Assembly: GCF_020921035.1 (NCBI RefSeq)
Contig: NC_063155.1
Coordinates: 19,487,311 to 19,551,310 of the forward strand
Origin: Rhodamnia argentea
Lineage: Eukaryota; Streptophyta; Magnoliopsida; Myrtales; Myrtaceae
DNA: 64,000 nucleotides
Direction: 5' to 3'
In this document: piece after piece, positions 44,645 through 57,100 of the stretch
How the letters are laid out: each line of letters begins with the position of its first letter
Numbering within the stretch: position 1 is the first letter of the stretch
Notes under the pieces: model-generated
Databases searched by the model: none
Told to the model about the DNA's origin: nothing
What the model saw: the letters and a program-made list of their open reading frames with translations, nothing else
Program-made: the position numbers and the translations under genes

Positions 44645-45299
44645 TTAGGGTCCAGGACTAGAAGATCCCGAAATGCTCGTAATCGAGCTTAGACCTGCTA
44701 TCCCTGAAGAAGAAGTTCTCCATGCCGCGTGCCTCTACCACTTGCAACGAGTAAAAGGAACAAGAATCTACCGTCGCGAGACACTTGAAGTGATCAATCA
44801 GGTCCTGAGTCTCTTCAGGCGCAGGTCTTGGACGATTCTTCGAGACATCACTGCGGTCCGCATCAAGAGCCCGGTCTCCTATCGCCCTAACTTGATCTGC
44901 AATCCTGTCAAACCGGTCTCCTATCGCCCTAACTTGATCTGCAATCCTGCCCGTTGACAGACCCGTCGTCGCGTGATTATGCTCGAGAACTACTATGGAG
45001 ATATTCCACGTTCCATCTTTTTCCACGCACTCGATCTTAGCATCACATCCTCTTCTCCTGTCCCCGTCTTCTGTACCGCGACGCCTTGGAGATCTGCTCT
45101 TTGGACTTGTGGCCTTGGCAAGAGCATGAGAAGTAACTCGTCCCGATGACGGACTTGTCTGCTTCCATGTATTCGGCTTTTCCCCTTACCACATTGAAAC
45201 CGGTTTGTTTAGCACAGCTGCAGTAAAAATCATACCCGGCCACCTCTGAGTCGAAATCCATCCCCACCCTCGCTCGTCCTCTGTCTATATGTGTATGCG

Positions 45300-45548
45300 T
45301 GTATACTAAATGATGATCTTGACAAAAGCAACACGGGGTCTATTTCACACCGCATAATTTAATTGTTTTGGGCTTATCCAATTCGTATTGTTTCTCTATT
45401 TTATTAGGACTAGAGAAATATTCTACACAGTTTGGATAGCTCAAAATGACACGTTGAGGAATGTCAATCTCAAGCCAAGTTTTTGCCAAATTTGATATTC
45501 GTCCTTTGAAATTTGGCAATCTTCAAGCAAGTATCATTTTCTTGAAGG
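45300..45548 (+). repeat. Partial third relative of the 31-34 kb tandem unit
   Basis: Shares, in order, tactaaatgatgatcttgac, ggggtctatttcacaccgca, taatttaattgttttgggct, aatgtcaatctcaagccaag and ttttgccaaatttga with units A and B (31575-31830, 33288-33570). The same family is therefore dispersed and not only a local tandem event. Confidence 0.7.
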
Positions 45549-45760
45549 AAAATTTCAAATAAGTGCTTGAAATACTGTCATTTTTTTTCAAATAAGGGTA
45601 TGAAGTGAATCTTATTTCAAATAAGAGCTTCAAGCGGCCACGATTGACTCAAACAAGAGCTTGAAGTGGTCACGTGGTTTCAAAAAAGAGCTTCGCCTTA
45701 AGGACATTTTCATCATTTATTTTTATCATTTTTTATTTGTTTTTTTTCCTTTCTTCAATT
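45549..45760. repeat. Left arm of a foldback family (related to 11064-11668)
   Basis: aaaatttcaaataagtgctt, ttcaaataagggtatgaagt and repeats of agagcttgaagtggtcac have the same layout as the left end of the 11-kb element. The right arm is not found. Confidence 0.5.
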
Positions 45761-46089
45761 TTTTTAAAATTAAAAAATTCACGGCCCCTCCTGTCCGTGG
45801 CTGCCACTCCAAAGAAATTTGCTTATGTTTTTAAGAAATTTAAGAGCTGAATTGATTCAGAGAAATTTGAAAGTGGAACATCTCTTTCTGCTGCTGCAAT
45901 AACGTAATCTGATTTTTTTGAAAATTTGTATTTTGATTGCTGATTAATCCGTTTAAGCTGGATTTTAGGAATTTCCCAATCTTCTGTAGATATGTGAGAA
46001 TCTCCAATGTTTGTTTGTGAAAATCTTCTATGTTTATTTCTTATCTATGGATAGGACCATGATTTGAAGACATGCGTGATATAGAACTA

Positions 46090-46290
46090 TATATGTGCGT
46101 GTGAAAACTGAAATTAATTTTGCTTTTGACGCAACAAAAGATTTTGCTTTGGAACTGCAAAGTAGCATGCTTAGGCTAGAATACCATGTTATAACCTCCT
46201 ACCAAAGTGCATGCATGTACACTAAAGAACAAAATCGTGAGGCTCGGAATGGGACGGGCCAAAGAGGACAATACCTCGAGTGAGTTAATT
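46090..46290 (+). repeat. 5S-rRNA-derived repeat, copy 4
   Basis: gtgaaaactgaaattaattt and ttttgacgcaa match the leader of copy 2. tttggaactgcaaagtagca then tgcttaggctag is a diverged box A region, and taacctcctaccaaagtgca a diverged box C region. The tail (gggccaaagaggacaat / acctcgagtgagttaat) is shared with copies 2 and 3. It lies 32 kb from the others, so this is a dispersed family. Confidence 0.7.
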
Positions 46291-46510
46291 CAGGAATGTC
46301 ACACAAGTACTCTCTCGCCACAAATTTTCCTGACGATTCTCCGCCACGCCAAGGTTGTCCCGTCATCCATCCTTGCTGGCCATGTCTCTCACGGCCCCTG
46401 ACAAACCTCTTGGTTCCATCGGAATCTCGACAAATCCGCTGGTTTCTGAGTTTGCTCAGATTAAAGATGGGCTCTCTTCATTGGATGATCAAAACTCATA
46501 GGATCGTTCT

Positions 46511-47273
46511 ATGAGTCCTAATAGAAAGTTGAAGGATTATCTTCAACCCATGGTCGATGGTTTTGGAGAGGATGTGATGAGTTCTTCGAGGAACCCTCCT
46601 CGAATTATTTCTTGAGTAGATAATTGCATGAAAATGCATGTTTAGCACAACTTAGGTATCCTCAAGCTTGCTGGCCGAAGTATTGTTGTGCATTTCCTAT
46701 ATGGAATTGACTCCATTTTTGATGATCAAGGCACTTGCATGCTCCAATTAGGTGATAAAGTGAATTGATTTCAACTTCGTATCATGAAGTTCAAATTTGT
46801 TCATGATAGCTGTTCATAATGTTTGATGATATATTTTTTTTAATGTTCTAAGCTTGTGTGAAGATGATTTGATGATTAGAACGCCTGTGGACGAGTTTAG
46901 ATGCATGTTACAAGTATCTGGAAATTCAAAATTTGGGGGCGTGAAACATCATCAAACTCTATGGACAATCATCATAGCCCGTGAGCGAATTTGAACTTCA
47001 TGATACGAAATTGAAATCAATTCACTTTATCACCTAATTGGAGCATGCAAGAGCCTTAATCATCAAAATTGCAGTCAAATCAATCTAGGAAATGCTCACC
47101 AATATTTCGGCTAGCAAGCTTGAGGATACCTAGGTTGTGCTAAACATGCATTTTCATCGAATTCTCTATTCCAGAACTAATTCTAGCAAGGACCCTCTAA
47201 GAACTCATCACATTCTCTCCAAAACCATCAACCATTAGCCAAAAATAATCCTTCAACTTTCTACTAGGACTCA
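46511..47273. repeat. Long inverted repeat, arms about 320 bp, loop about 118 bp
   Basis: The left arm (46511-46831) starts atgagtcctaatagaaagtt and the right arm (46949-47273) ends aactttctactaggactcat. Inner pairs include gcatgtttagcacaacttag against ctaggttgtgctaaacatgc, and aggtgataaagtgaattgat against atcaattcactttatcacct. No clear target duplication. A lone arm relative is at 41957-42115. RNA from this locus would fold into a long imperfect hairpin. Confidence 0.85.
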
Positions 47274-49098
47274 TATTGGCTAGCCCTCGTCAAATCTTGG
47301 TGAGGGTTACCTCGCCCGCAGTCGGCGGGGCCTTGAGTGCCTTCACAGCCTCACATGTGGCCGGCAAGGCCGCGGTGGCCCTAGGCGAGGTCATCGTGGC
47401 CTTGAAGGCCCTTGCCCAAATCTAGTGAGGCGCTAGCAAGGGCAGTTAGCGATCCTCACCGGCCAAAGTGAATGAAAAAAAAAAAAACAATGAAAAAAAA
47501 CCAATTAGAAGAATATGTTTTTTAAAAAAATAAAATTTTATGTAAAAAATATTAGAAAATATCCATATCTGCGCCAGCCGCACGATTTAGGACGGCCGAC
47601 ATCATGTCAGCGATTTCCAATCAAAATTGACTAGATGGACTGAATTGGTACTAATGAAAAAAGATTTAAGACTAAATTAATTCAATTGAAAGGTTTAGAA
47701 TTGAATTAGTACTAATGCAATATATTTAGGGCTGTTCTGGTACTTTTTCCCGGTCTTGAATGGCGACCACTCCATGATCAGCGGACCCGGATGCGCGCGC
47801 TCCTTGGGTAGTATAAGCAAAGATTTCACTCGTATCAATGACTCTCAGAGCAATTATTACTACTCCACACAGTCAACCCAGCGCAACGTACAATTTCCAA
47901 CAAAATCAACTCTGTGATCCTCTGTTTGACGCCCATTTTCCTGAGCTTACTCCAGTTGAAGTATGGCGGGACAGCGCCCTGTGACCATGGACTTCAGCAT
48001 TGCGTGCTTTCTCGCGAGCTGCCTCGTTTATCTTCTCGACAATGAATACCTTCCTGAATCGTCTCTTCCCAGTATCTATGGCCAAGCCCGCTTATCATCT
48101 CAATATCCATCTCTCCCCGGTGCCTACGGCCAAGCCGTCGAGTGTGCGGGGATGTTGCTCTGATGGTTGTCATTGGTGTCTCCGGTTACCCTGCTTCTGC
48201 CTAGCTTGTGGACCACGTATTTCTCTGTATTATATATCTCTCTCCATGGGAGTTGGGGCATTGATGTGCTCTATGCTTCTCAAATGCAAGCTCAATACAT
48301 TATCGGAGACCGAGACAGCACGTTGAAACTTGCCTTTTCTAGCTCGTTGTCTGTTGAGCAAGAAACCGATCGCCCGGTCTGAACCCTTTGACGCCATACT
48401 TGTGCACGGTCGGTCACATGGCGGTTGCTTATTCTATGTAGTTTAACAGGAGGAATAATTTCATCAACCGAACTCCTGCATCTGATACCATGTGTACCGT
48501 CAATTCGAACTAGTATCATGTTGACTTTGGGCCCGAGAGTCACGCTGCCGAGTCATATAGGCCTTGGATAGTTGATGCCGGATGCAATGGTAAATTTGCG
48601 AGCACATTAATAAACTGCTGTGTCAAATTCTTGTTGGATCAAATTATGACCTGTTTACTTGAATTCAGACTCGCAGCTTGTTAGTTTACAAATCAGATTT
48701 CTAGGTCAACATTAACACACTTCGCTATATTCAAGATATGAATAATCTGCCCATCAATCTTCTTTCCCAGATGCACCTGTGGTCATCCTATCGGGAGGAA
48801 GCTTGGCATTATCATGACATTAACTATCCCCATGAGCCCGGGCTTGGCATTGATTTTCTCTATAGCATGTGGTGTCCCTGTAATGTTAATCTCCATAAAG
48901 AGAGGTAGAACCAAAGACCATCCCAAAGTTCCAATGATTCTCCACAAAATCATCATCTTCATTTTGATTCCGTGACCTGAGGAAGCAAGCAAAGACAAGT
49001 CTTGTACTTAGTGCTTATTGAAGAGCGGACGTCCAAAAAGGGAACAGATGCTACTAAGCCAAACAGGGTCTCTACCATTCATGTCATTAGCAGGGCAT
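47274..49098. other. Truncated foldback relative and intergenic DNA before the PPR gene
   Basis: About 47600-47752 (ctgaattggtactaatgaaa ... ggctgttctggtactttttc) is the right end of the same family as the 34838-35840 foldback; its left arm is absent. A small plus-strand frame at 47963-48163 (66 codons) has no recognisable domain and is not called a gene. The last 200 bp are the 3' flank of the PPR gene. Confidence 0.45.
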
Positions 49099-51540
49099 TC
49101 ACCAGTAGTCATTACAGGAACATTTCCCGTTCTTGAAGTGATGAAAACGATTAGCATCCCGTACAACAATCTCTCTCTGAACTATTTTTGAAATGTATTT
49201 TGTTACATTATGACAATCGTTGCATACACGCAAGTTCTTGATGATCCGAATCAAGCTTCCGGCTGGTGTACTTAAGAGCCCAAATGCAATAGCTAATCTT
49301 TCACTGTGACCCCAAAGCAACTTAACCTTTATTGATTCATCTACATCTCGAAGAATACAACTAGTATCAGGAACATGACCAGAAGCCTCAACTTCTGTTT
49401 TCAAATTGCCCACGATCTCATCTATCTCCAACTGTTTTGGATGTGAACTATCTCCAGCCAAAAATGTGTGCAACCGGTTACCAATTTCTATCAAACTGTA
49501 TCCAGGGGTTTTTTTCAACCCACACTGCCTCATAAGTCGTCTAACATGATCTACCTTATCCCATTGTCTTGCTACAGCATATATATTTGAAAGCACTACA
49601 TAAACACCCGGATTGGCAACACCAAGACATAGCAATTTGTCTGCGGTCTTTACACCTAAATTGACCTTCTTGTGAATCTGACACCCATTTAGCAGAGCTT
49701 CAAGAGAAGAACTGCTTGATTTGAAAGGCATTTCTTCAACCAAAGCCTCTGCTTCTTCAAGACGGCCTGCTCGACTAAGAAGGTCCACAAAACATGCATA
49801 GAGCTTCTCATTTTGTCTAATGTTGTGCTCTTTCTGCATGCTGCGAAATAGTGCAACTCCCTCTTCCACCAGGCCCGAGTGATTGCAAGCAGTTAGAAGA
49901 GACACAAAAGTGCTTTCGTTAGGCGAGACTCCTTCCTCTTTCATTTGGTGAAAGGCAGCAAGAGCTCGATCTCCGAAACCATGCATACCATAACTACCTA
50001 TTAAGGAATTCCATAATACGACGTCTTTTTCACTCACAGTTGAGTAACGAATTACTCTATCTGCATATTCAAGCTTTCCACATTTAGCATACATATCAAT
50101 AAGTGCCGTCATGTTCACAACACTCAAATCATAGCCATCACGTAATAGGTGTGCATGGATGCTCTTCCCCTTCTTTAAATATCCCAAGTGGGCACAGCAA
50201 TGGACTAAGCTAACCAGAGTAATGGAATTGGCGGCAACTCCCTCCTCTTGCATATCAGAAAATAATCTCAAGGCTTCCTCGGCACACCCATTCTGTGCTA
50301 ACCCAACAAGCATTGCCGTCCATGTTATCACGTTCTTATTAGATGTGCTACTAAAGACTGACAAGGCCAGACTCAGGGCGTCGCATTTTGAGTACAGGTC
50401 CACAAGAGCAGTGCACAAAATGACATCCAACTCAAGACCAGCTCTATAAATAAAACCGTGGAGCATCTTTCCACTTTCGAAATTTGCAGTTAAAACACAA
50501 CCATGGAGAAGGCTGACCACGGTCCCTGAATCAAACCTGCAATGATTATTACGTAGTTGAGAGAAAAGTTCAAAAGCTTCATTCACAAAACCATTTTGGA
50601 CATATCCAGAGATCATGGCATTCCAAGACACCAAATTTCTCATTGTCATACCGTCAAAAAATCGACGGGCATTCACAACATCACCCAACTTAGCATACAT
50701 ATTGACCAGGGATGTGACAACCAAAACATCGCCGCCCATCTCCAAGCACAGTACAAACCCATGAACCGATTTGCCTAGATCCAAATTACCAACTCCCTCG
50801 CAGGCTTGAACTATGCTTGTCATTGTCACGGGAGTAGGCCTAACACCATGTTTACACATCTCGAAGAACAAAATGAAAACATCATTAAACTGTCTTGCCT
50901 GCACATACCCGCCAATCATTGAATTCCAACAGACAACATCTCTCTCAGGGAGACCATCAAAAATCATTCTTGCTTCTTTTACCTTCCCAAACTTCATCAG
51001 AAAATTTACCATCGAACTCGCGAGAAACTGATTTCTCTGAATTCCCTTGTTGACGGCAATGGTTATTATATCCATGCCCCTTTCGTAATCAGACACCATC
51101 GAGCAAGCCTTCAATGCGAAATTGCAAGCTCGGTCATCGATCTCCAAATCACGGGACCTCATCAGCTCGAAAAATGCAAGGGCCTCATCGTACAGCTCAC
51201 GTCTCAGATACCCAACAAGCAAAGCGGCGCATAGAGACGCTTCCGGGTGCGGAATTCGATCGAACACGTTGCGCGCATATACAAGGCAACCCAAATCACG
51301 ATACACCCTGACAAGTTCAGTAGCCAAACGTTGCTCATTGTAAATGCCATTGACAACAATCTGAGCATGGACGGACTTGACTCCAACAACGTCCTTTGAG
51401 AACTCACGCAGGAGAGAGGAAAAACGACTGGAGGAAGCATCTCCGAGTGAAAGAGGACGGGATGAAAACGTAGAAGAAAAGGAGACTCTGGAGGGTATCT
51501 TCTGGGTGAAACGAAAGATTTGGAAAGATGGCGATGGCAT
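49099..51540 (-). CDS. PPR protein, PLS class with DYW domain (organelle RNA editing)
   Basis: Members bind a specific plastid or mitochondrial transcript and direct C-to-U editing. Intronless, 813 residues, starting at the ATG at 51540. Residues 1-45 are rich in Ser, Arg and Phe without acidic residues until Asp34, consistent with an organelle-targeting peptide. From about residue 80 to 600 run tandem PLS-type repeats (for example DVVCWNSMIGGYVQ, NLVSWNAMISGYVQNG, DVILCTALVDLYSKC, VNMTALIDMYAKCG). The E region follows (GYSLIEIGNRLHTFLAGDSSHP). The DYW deaminase domain has the zinc/catalytic signature intact: HSERLAIAFG (His-x-Glu) and CNDCHNVTKYISK (CxxC), ending in the canonical CSCNDYW. 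The target transcript cannot be read from sequence with confidence. No frameshift seen. Confidence 0.95.
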   Translation of the reverse strand: MPSPSFQIFRFTQKIPSRVSFSSTFSSRPLSLGDASSSRFSSLLREFSKDVVGVKSVHAQIVVNGIYNEQRLATELVRVYRDLGCLVYARNVFDRIPHPEASLCAALLVGYLRRELYDEALAFFELMRSRDLEIDDRACNFALKACSMVSDYERGMDIITIAVNKGIQRNQFLASSMVNFLMKFGKVKEARMIFDGLPERDVVCWNSMIGGYVQARQFNDVFILFFEMCKHGVRPTPVTMTSIVQACEGVGNLDLGKSVHGFVLCLEMGGDVLVVTSLVNMYAKLGDVVNARRFFDGMTMRNLVSWNAMISGYVQNGFVNEAFELFSQLRNNHCRFDSGTVVSLLHGCVLTANFESGKMLHGFIYRAGLELDVILCTALVDLYSKCDALSLALSVFSSTSNKNVITWTAMLVGLAQNGCAEEALRLFSDMQEEGVAANSITLVSLVHCCAHLGYLKKGKSIHAHLLRDGYDLSVVNMTALIDMYAKCGKLEYADRVIRYSTVSEKDVVLWNSLIGSYGMHGFGDRALAAFHQMKEEGVSPNESTFVSLLTACNHSGLVEEGVALFRSMQKEHNIRQNEKLYACFVDLLSRAGRLEEAEALVEEMPFKSSSSSLEALLNGCQIHKKVNLGVKTADKLLCLGVANPGVYVVLSNIYAVARQWDKVDHVRRLMRQCGLKKTPGYSLIEIGNRLHTFLAGDSSHPKQLEIDEIVGNLKTEVEASGHVPDTSCILRDVDESIKVKLLWGHSERLAIAFGLLSTPAGSLIRIIKNLRVCNDCHNVTKYISKIVQREIVVRDANRFHHFKNGKCSCNDYW

Positions 51541-52800
51541 GAAGTATAAGAAGAGGAAGGGGATAGCACAAACGCGCTATGAAGAGAGGCCATCAGCTAC
51601 AAGGTGGACATTGGAAGATTGGCGCTAATTTTGTCTGTGGAAATCATCTCTAGGTTTGACCCCACACCCAAAAAAAAAAGAAAAAAAAAAGAAAAAAGAA
51701 ATCATCTCTAGTGTAGGGGTTAGTGCGGTAGAGACCAGACATGGAGGATTCCGCGGTTTGATTTGGGCTTATGTTTTCCAACATGGACTCTTTCTTTTGT
51801 TTTCACATTTTTTTGGAAAAGGTAATAGAGACACGTGATACACATTGTTTTTTTCAAATTGTTTAGTGACACTCGTCAACTTTTTTTTTTTTCTTGTGCA
51901 ATTGAATTTTCATATATGTTTTTTTTTTCAGTTGGTCCTTCCGTAAAATTAATAGAGTATTATTAACATGAACTACATAAGCATCATGTCAACGATGGTA
52001 AGATAAGTTAGTGTTTTCATATAACTTTTAAGTGTTTGCCTAGATATAATGGTTCGAAATTTCGAAGGAAAAAAAAATCCTAAAAGAGAGAATAGTAAGG
52101 AAAACGTGAGAGGCGATTGGGAGTGGTGCTGACAAAGGCCAGACTTGCTGGGATTGCGCAATTAGGCCAAAATCCAAATGACCCTAAGTTTCACTTGGCT
52201 TGGGTTGCTTGGCTCGGATGGTGCGACTCGAGCCGAATTTGGTCATGGGTCGTGCGATCCCCACCATCCATTGCGGGTTCATGCGATCCTTGACGATACT
52301 CGATCGGGTCAAGGATCATCGACCTAAGTCGGATTTGGCCTGCATCGCCTAACTTCACCCAAATCCTTTTTTGTCTCCAAGTTTCCCTTTTTAAAGATTT
52401 TTTTTTTCCGTTTATTGTATTATTCATTATGTCTCTCTTATTTTTGAATTTACAATTCATTAGGAATAATCAAGAAACGAAATAAATATTATTGCAAATT
52501 AAACTCACAATATGTATTTTCTAGAAATGTTGAAATTAAACTCGACCGTAATCCGGTGCCCGACAGGCCCGTTTAAGCTTGACCCATCAATATTCTTGGA
52601 TGAGGTTAGACAAATAATTTACGATGAACGGGATTGGATGAAGATTAAGGCTTAATCTTAAATTCCGATTCGGACCCGACCCATTAGTGACCACTAATTG
52701 CAGTTGCCGGGTATGGACTGGCCCGCCCCATATGGCCACGGTGCATCCCGACAAAAGGGGTGGTCGTGTAATAACCGTTGTATGCGCCCACGCCCTCGGG
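51541..52800. other. Intergenic between divergent PPR and ARM/TPR genes
   Basis: Promoter space for both genes. An A/G-rich tract (51666-51706) and poly-T tracts occur. About 52187-52370 is rich in gactcgagcc / gggtcaag motifs and looks like another eroded MITE interior. The stretch from about 52455 onward has a degenerate copy at 41096-41350. Confidence 0.4.
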
Positions 52801-54136
52801 AAGTGTCAGACTCAGCTCATTCTTTCAAAATGAGGGGAGCCCTTGCCGCATCTCACTTCCCTTTCACTCCCCCCCCTCTCTCTCTCTCGCGCAGTCCAGT
52901 GAGTCTGCGCTCTCCCTCTTCTAGGCTTTTCCCCTCTTGCGCGCAAATCAAAATCACGGTGATCTGATCTCTGCGGGTGGGATCCGTTTCGGGCTTCCGG
53001 TGGTCCTGCTAGTTCCCCGTGTCTTTGCTGGCTTCTAGGAAGCGAGAGCACTCGCTCGACGGCTCGGCGCCTGGCTTTGCCGTGTTTGGATCGCCGCCGG
53101 AGGAGGGTCGGTCCGTTTTCTTGGATTTTCCCTCTTGTGCCAGCTCGTTGGGATTTTGGGGTTTGACCACGTTTCGGCCTACTTAGGCTGGTATGTTAAA
53201 AATCAGTGTTTTCGCATTGTACCTTCGGTTTTTTTGCTTTTTGATGAATTGGGATTCTTGTTCGAATGTTGGTGTTTAAATTCTCTCAGCTAGTCCTGAA
53301 AAAGTTTTAAATTTTTGGAATCTTGGGCATTGATTTGCTCGAATCGGTTCTCTTTTTGCGGCGATTATATCGATTTCCAGTACAATTATGCGGGTCATGT
53401 TCTCGAGAATGAAAATCAACTGTTCTGTGACGCAAGTTTGAATTTTGGATTACTCTAATGTGGTGGTGGGACAGGCTTAGTCAGGCATTTTTCACGTAAA
53501 TGCATAGATTGTGAAAGATGAAATGAAATTGGGAGCTGGCACGAGCTTATTAAGTGGACATCATGTTAGTTGGCCTTTCCCTTGCTTTTCCTGGTAACAT
53601 TTTCCTTATCGTTTGATGCCTCATTTGGTTTATTTGTGTCATTTTCATTTTCCCTGAGAGAATGTACTTCTGCGGATGGTGCAATACAACAACTGGTCAA
53701 CTCCTTGTGGAGTTTTTCCATTGGTTGGAAGTTAGATGGGCGCTTTTGACTATAGTTTTTCACTAATTTTTACTGTTGGACTTCAGGTCATTGTAGCGCC
53801 TGTGGGGTTTATTCGTTTTGCATAGAGAATGGATGGTGGCGGGGATGGGATTGCTTTAGTTAGTTTTTACTGAAATGTTCTTATGCAACTACTATTTGCT
53901 AATTACAATTTCCATTAATAACCAAAGTAAAGCTGGTGAGGAGGTTCTTATATCACATGGCATATCACTGAACAAGATGGTAAACTCAAATAGTCTTTTT
54001 TCTCTGAGCTTGCTTAATTTCCGAAGATTATGTGTCCGGCTTAAAGTTAAACTTTGTGTAATGCAGTGGTTTTATGCTTTTCTTGTTGAACGTGGAGTGA
54101 CTGAATGCTGCCTACTTAATAACTTGTGATGCAAAC

Positions 54137-57100
54137 ATGGACAAAATTACGGATTGTCCGTATCCGGGATGCTTCTTTTGCGTCATGAAGGAGGGAAACC
54201 CAAGCAAGCGTAGAGCAAGCATTCTGAAATTCTTCAGAGAACTGCCTTCACAAGATGACAATGGTCAGGTCCTACCCATTAGTGGCCTTTGGAACACTGC
54301 AATGGCTCATCCTAATGACCCAGAGTTTATTGAATTGGGAATTTTCGAGTGCATGGCTGCCCTTATTTGGAAGGGTCTTAGGAATCGCCGTTGGCTTTCG
54401 CATGACCAAAATATCTACATCCCTTATTATGCAGCTCATATAATTGGATCGTACACGATGAACATGGAAGAATTTGCTGAGAGAGCTGTACGTGCTGGGG
54501 TGATCCCACCTCTGATAGATCTTTTAAAGGGAAAATTGACATGGGTTGAGCAGCGGGTGGCATTACGAGCACTGGGACACTTGGCTACATACGCCAGCAC
54601 TTTCCCAACAGTTGCTAGTCACGCTGAAATCCTCGAGCTCTCCATTCAGCTAGCAATGAGTTCTTTAGAGATAGTTTATTCTCATTTTTATCAGGACATC
54701 GATAGAAGACTTAGCTATCATTGTGACCTTCTCACCCGTGGCATGGGCGGTGTTGAAATGGAATCTAGAAAAGCAGAGGAATGGGCTAGTCAGCTGCAAT
54801 GCTGGGCTCTTCAGCTCATAAATTGTTTTGCTTTTAAGCCTGAATTTCTTCCTGCCATTTGTAAGCCAGAGTTCTTGGTGAAATTACCTGGAATGTGGGG
54901 TGGACTTGTGAATGAAAACTCCCCAGCTGGAATTGGTTTACTGAGAACTATTTGTCATCATAAGATTGGTCGAGGAGCTGTTGCTAGTTGTCCTGGTATA
55001 GTTGAAGCATTGTGTAACATTGCTCGTTCTTCAGATGATTGGCAATATATGGCTATTGACTGTCTTATCTGGTTGCTCCAAGACCTAAATACTTCCAACA
55101 AGGTAATTTTTCGCTTTTTGTTAGCTCCGTAAACATGATTATTTGTATCTCCATCATTTCGGACATCATGTACACAATTTTTTCAGTTGCTTATCTTCTT
55201 TCATTTTCGAAGAGGTTATCAAGTTACGATCTTTATTTCTTTTGTGATTGTGAAGATTTGTGAATTATTGTTGTATTGTCATATTTATCTTCTTCACTCG
55301 TGATAGGATTTCTAGAAGGAATTATCCTGTGGTGGTTTTCTGATAGGAAAATTGAATTAAGCTACATTTAATGTCACATGGTCCGTATGTGTAAGACAAC
55401 TCTACCTCTTTTCTTTATATCTGTGAAGCATGTTCATCATAAGTGCGAAAATTTGTTTGCAAGGTGATGCACGGCAATTTGACTTGACTGGTCCAACTAT
55501 GAGATCATTTTTCTTTTCTCAACTTGCATTTATTCTTCGAGCCTTTGTGATGCTTGGGGCCTAAAGTCCCTTATTGTGCTCTGGCTTTCTTGTGTCCTGC
55601 ATGTGGGACAGCAGAGAGACAACTTAGACTTAAAAAATGTCAAAACTGCGTGCCTTTACTTTTACCATTTTGGGAATACAACTTGTAAATACATTCTTTT
55701 GTGTCCTCGGGGTCTGACCTGATTATCCATGAGGAAGAGGCATGTAGTGAACTGTGATCTTGAACTGATTTATAGAGCAATAAGCTGAACATTGTCTTTG
55801 AACTGAGGGGATGTCTGTCTTTAAATTTTGAGAATTTTGGGATCTATATAACCAATTTACATTCAAGATTCAATTTTGAAAATTATACTGTCAGTGAGGA
55901 ATATGCACTGGAAAAATGAGACATGTTAGCCCTGTTTGACAGAGAATAATCAGGTTAAGAGAAAGTTCAGAATGGCTATGTACATATACATATAAAATTT
56001 GCATTGTGCTTCTTGTAGTTATGAGAAATATAGTTTCAGTGAAATTTAAACACTTTTGGCTGTAGGGAAGGAGGAAATGTTGTACTCCTTAAAAAAGTAT
56101 TTTTTCTGTGTGGGAGGGTGTTGGGTATTACGCTTCCTGCGACTTTGGTTTTGAGTAGTTGAGTAGTTTTTGCTGTTTAGTCTTTTGGCTTTGCTGGTTT
56201 CCTGACACCTAGTGGGATTTCATTTGGTTGGTTTTTGGAAGAAGTAAGCCTGTTTGAGGGAGGTTGAACCTCACACTTTGGCTTTGGCTTCTTGCTTCTA
56301 ACGTCAACATTAAAAGACAACTGGTAACTCCCATTGTAGACTAGAACTCATTCAGCGGACTGTCTTTGGGAGCTGTTGTTAACTTTTGGCTTTAGTTTTC
56401 TACATTCACTGTAACTTTTGACCTTTTGTTATATTTGACTTGTATTTTGCAAACTTAGATTTGTTGCGAATGTTGCATGCTTCAAATCCTCAAAAGCATA
56501 TAATCATGTACATTTAAAGGTATTTAAAATATTGAATAGTACAATTTTATGTACTAAATGCCGTAAGTCGGTAAGTCAGGACGGGCTTCTGCCTTTTTTT
56601 ATCAGAAACTATAATTTGCAATCCTAGATCCTTGGTCTGTGCCCTTGTAATATATGAACTCGCATTCTAGATGTGTAATAGAAAGGAATTCTTTCGTCTG
56701 AATGAGCTAGCCACTCATGCACTTTGTATTGTCAATTTGACAGTAAGCCTCTCTTTTTTCTGTTGGTACGAAATTACCCCTCTTTTCTCTTTCTTCTGTT
56801 CACATGAAATTACCCCTCTTCCTTTTTTATGAGAAGTAAATACTTCGACCCCCAGAGGTATGGCTTAAGGTGGAAGATATATGACCTTGAAAGCTGACTG
56901 CATTCATCAAATCTCTGAGAATTAACTCAAATAGAAATGTAGTCTGTCTTTAGATATTCCCTCTATTCCTAGCTATTTTCAACTTAGTTTTGCTCTCTTT
57001 GGTTTTTTATTTCATTGAGGCTCTAAAAGTCAATATGTCATTGGTATGACATGTTTTCAAAAATTTCCGACATGCATGATGTTTAATTTTAGTGGAAGAT

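Larger units (their letters stand above)
42742..45267 (-). pseudogene. Decayed FAR1/FHY3-like (MULE-derived) gene, interrupted by a MITE
   Basis: FAR1/FHY3 proteins are plant transcription factors domesticated from Mutator-like transposases. On the minus strand, 45267-44650 encodes an N-terminal FAR1 DNA-binding domain (MDFDSEVAGYDFY, GFNVVRGK, FSCSCQGHKSKEQ, then after a frameshift RRRGCDAKIECV, WNISIVVLEHNHATTG) and the start of the transposase-like region (LIDHFKCL, DSRSKLDYEHFG, then another frameshift, DLLVLDP). A PIF/Harbinger-type MITE (44121-44644) follows. Further on, 43400-42742 encodes the C-terminal part (MFQDEL, VKFDPANSTLACTYGKFEFF, HALKVLNF, LKRWTKSARQ). The SWIM zinc motif has lost two of its Cys. 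Most of the central transposase domain is missing, and short tandem duplications (36, 45 and about 64 bp) break the frame. A functional protein is not possible as it stands. Confidence 0.8.

Noticed and set aside
47963-48163. 66-codon frame MAGQRPVTMDFSIACFLASC
   Set aside because: It has a short hydrophobic stretch like a signal peptide, but no recognised family, cleavage context or conserved Cys pattern; too little to call a gene.
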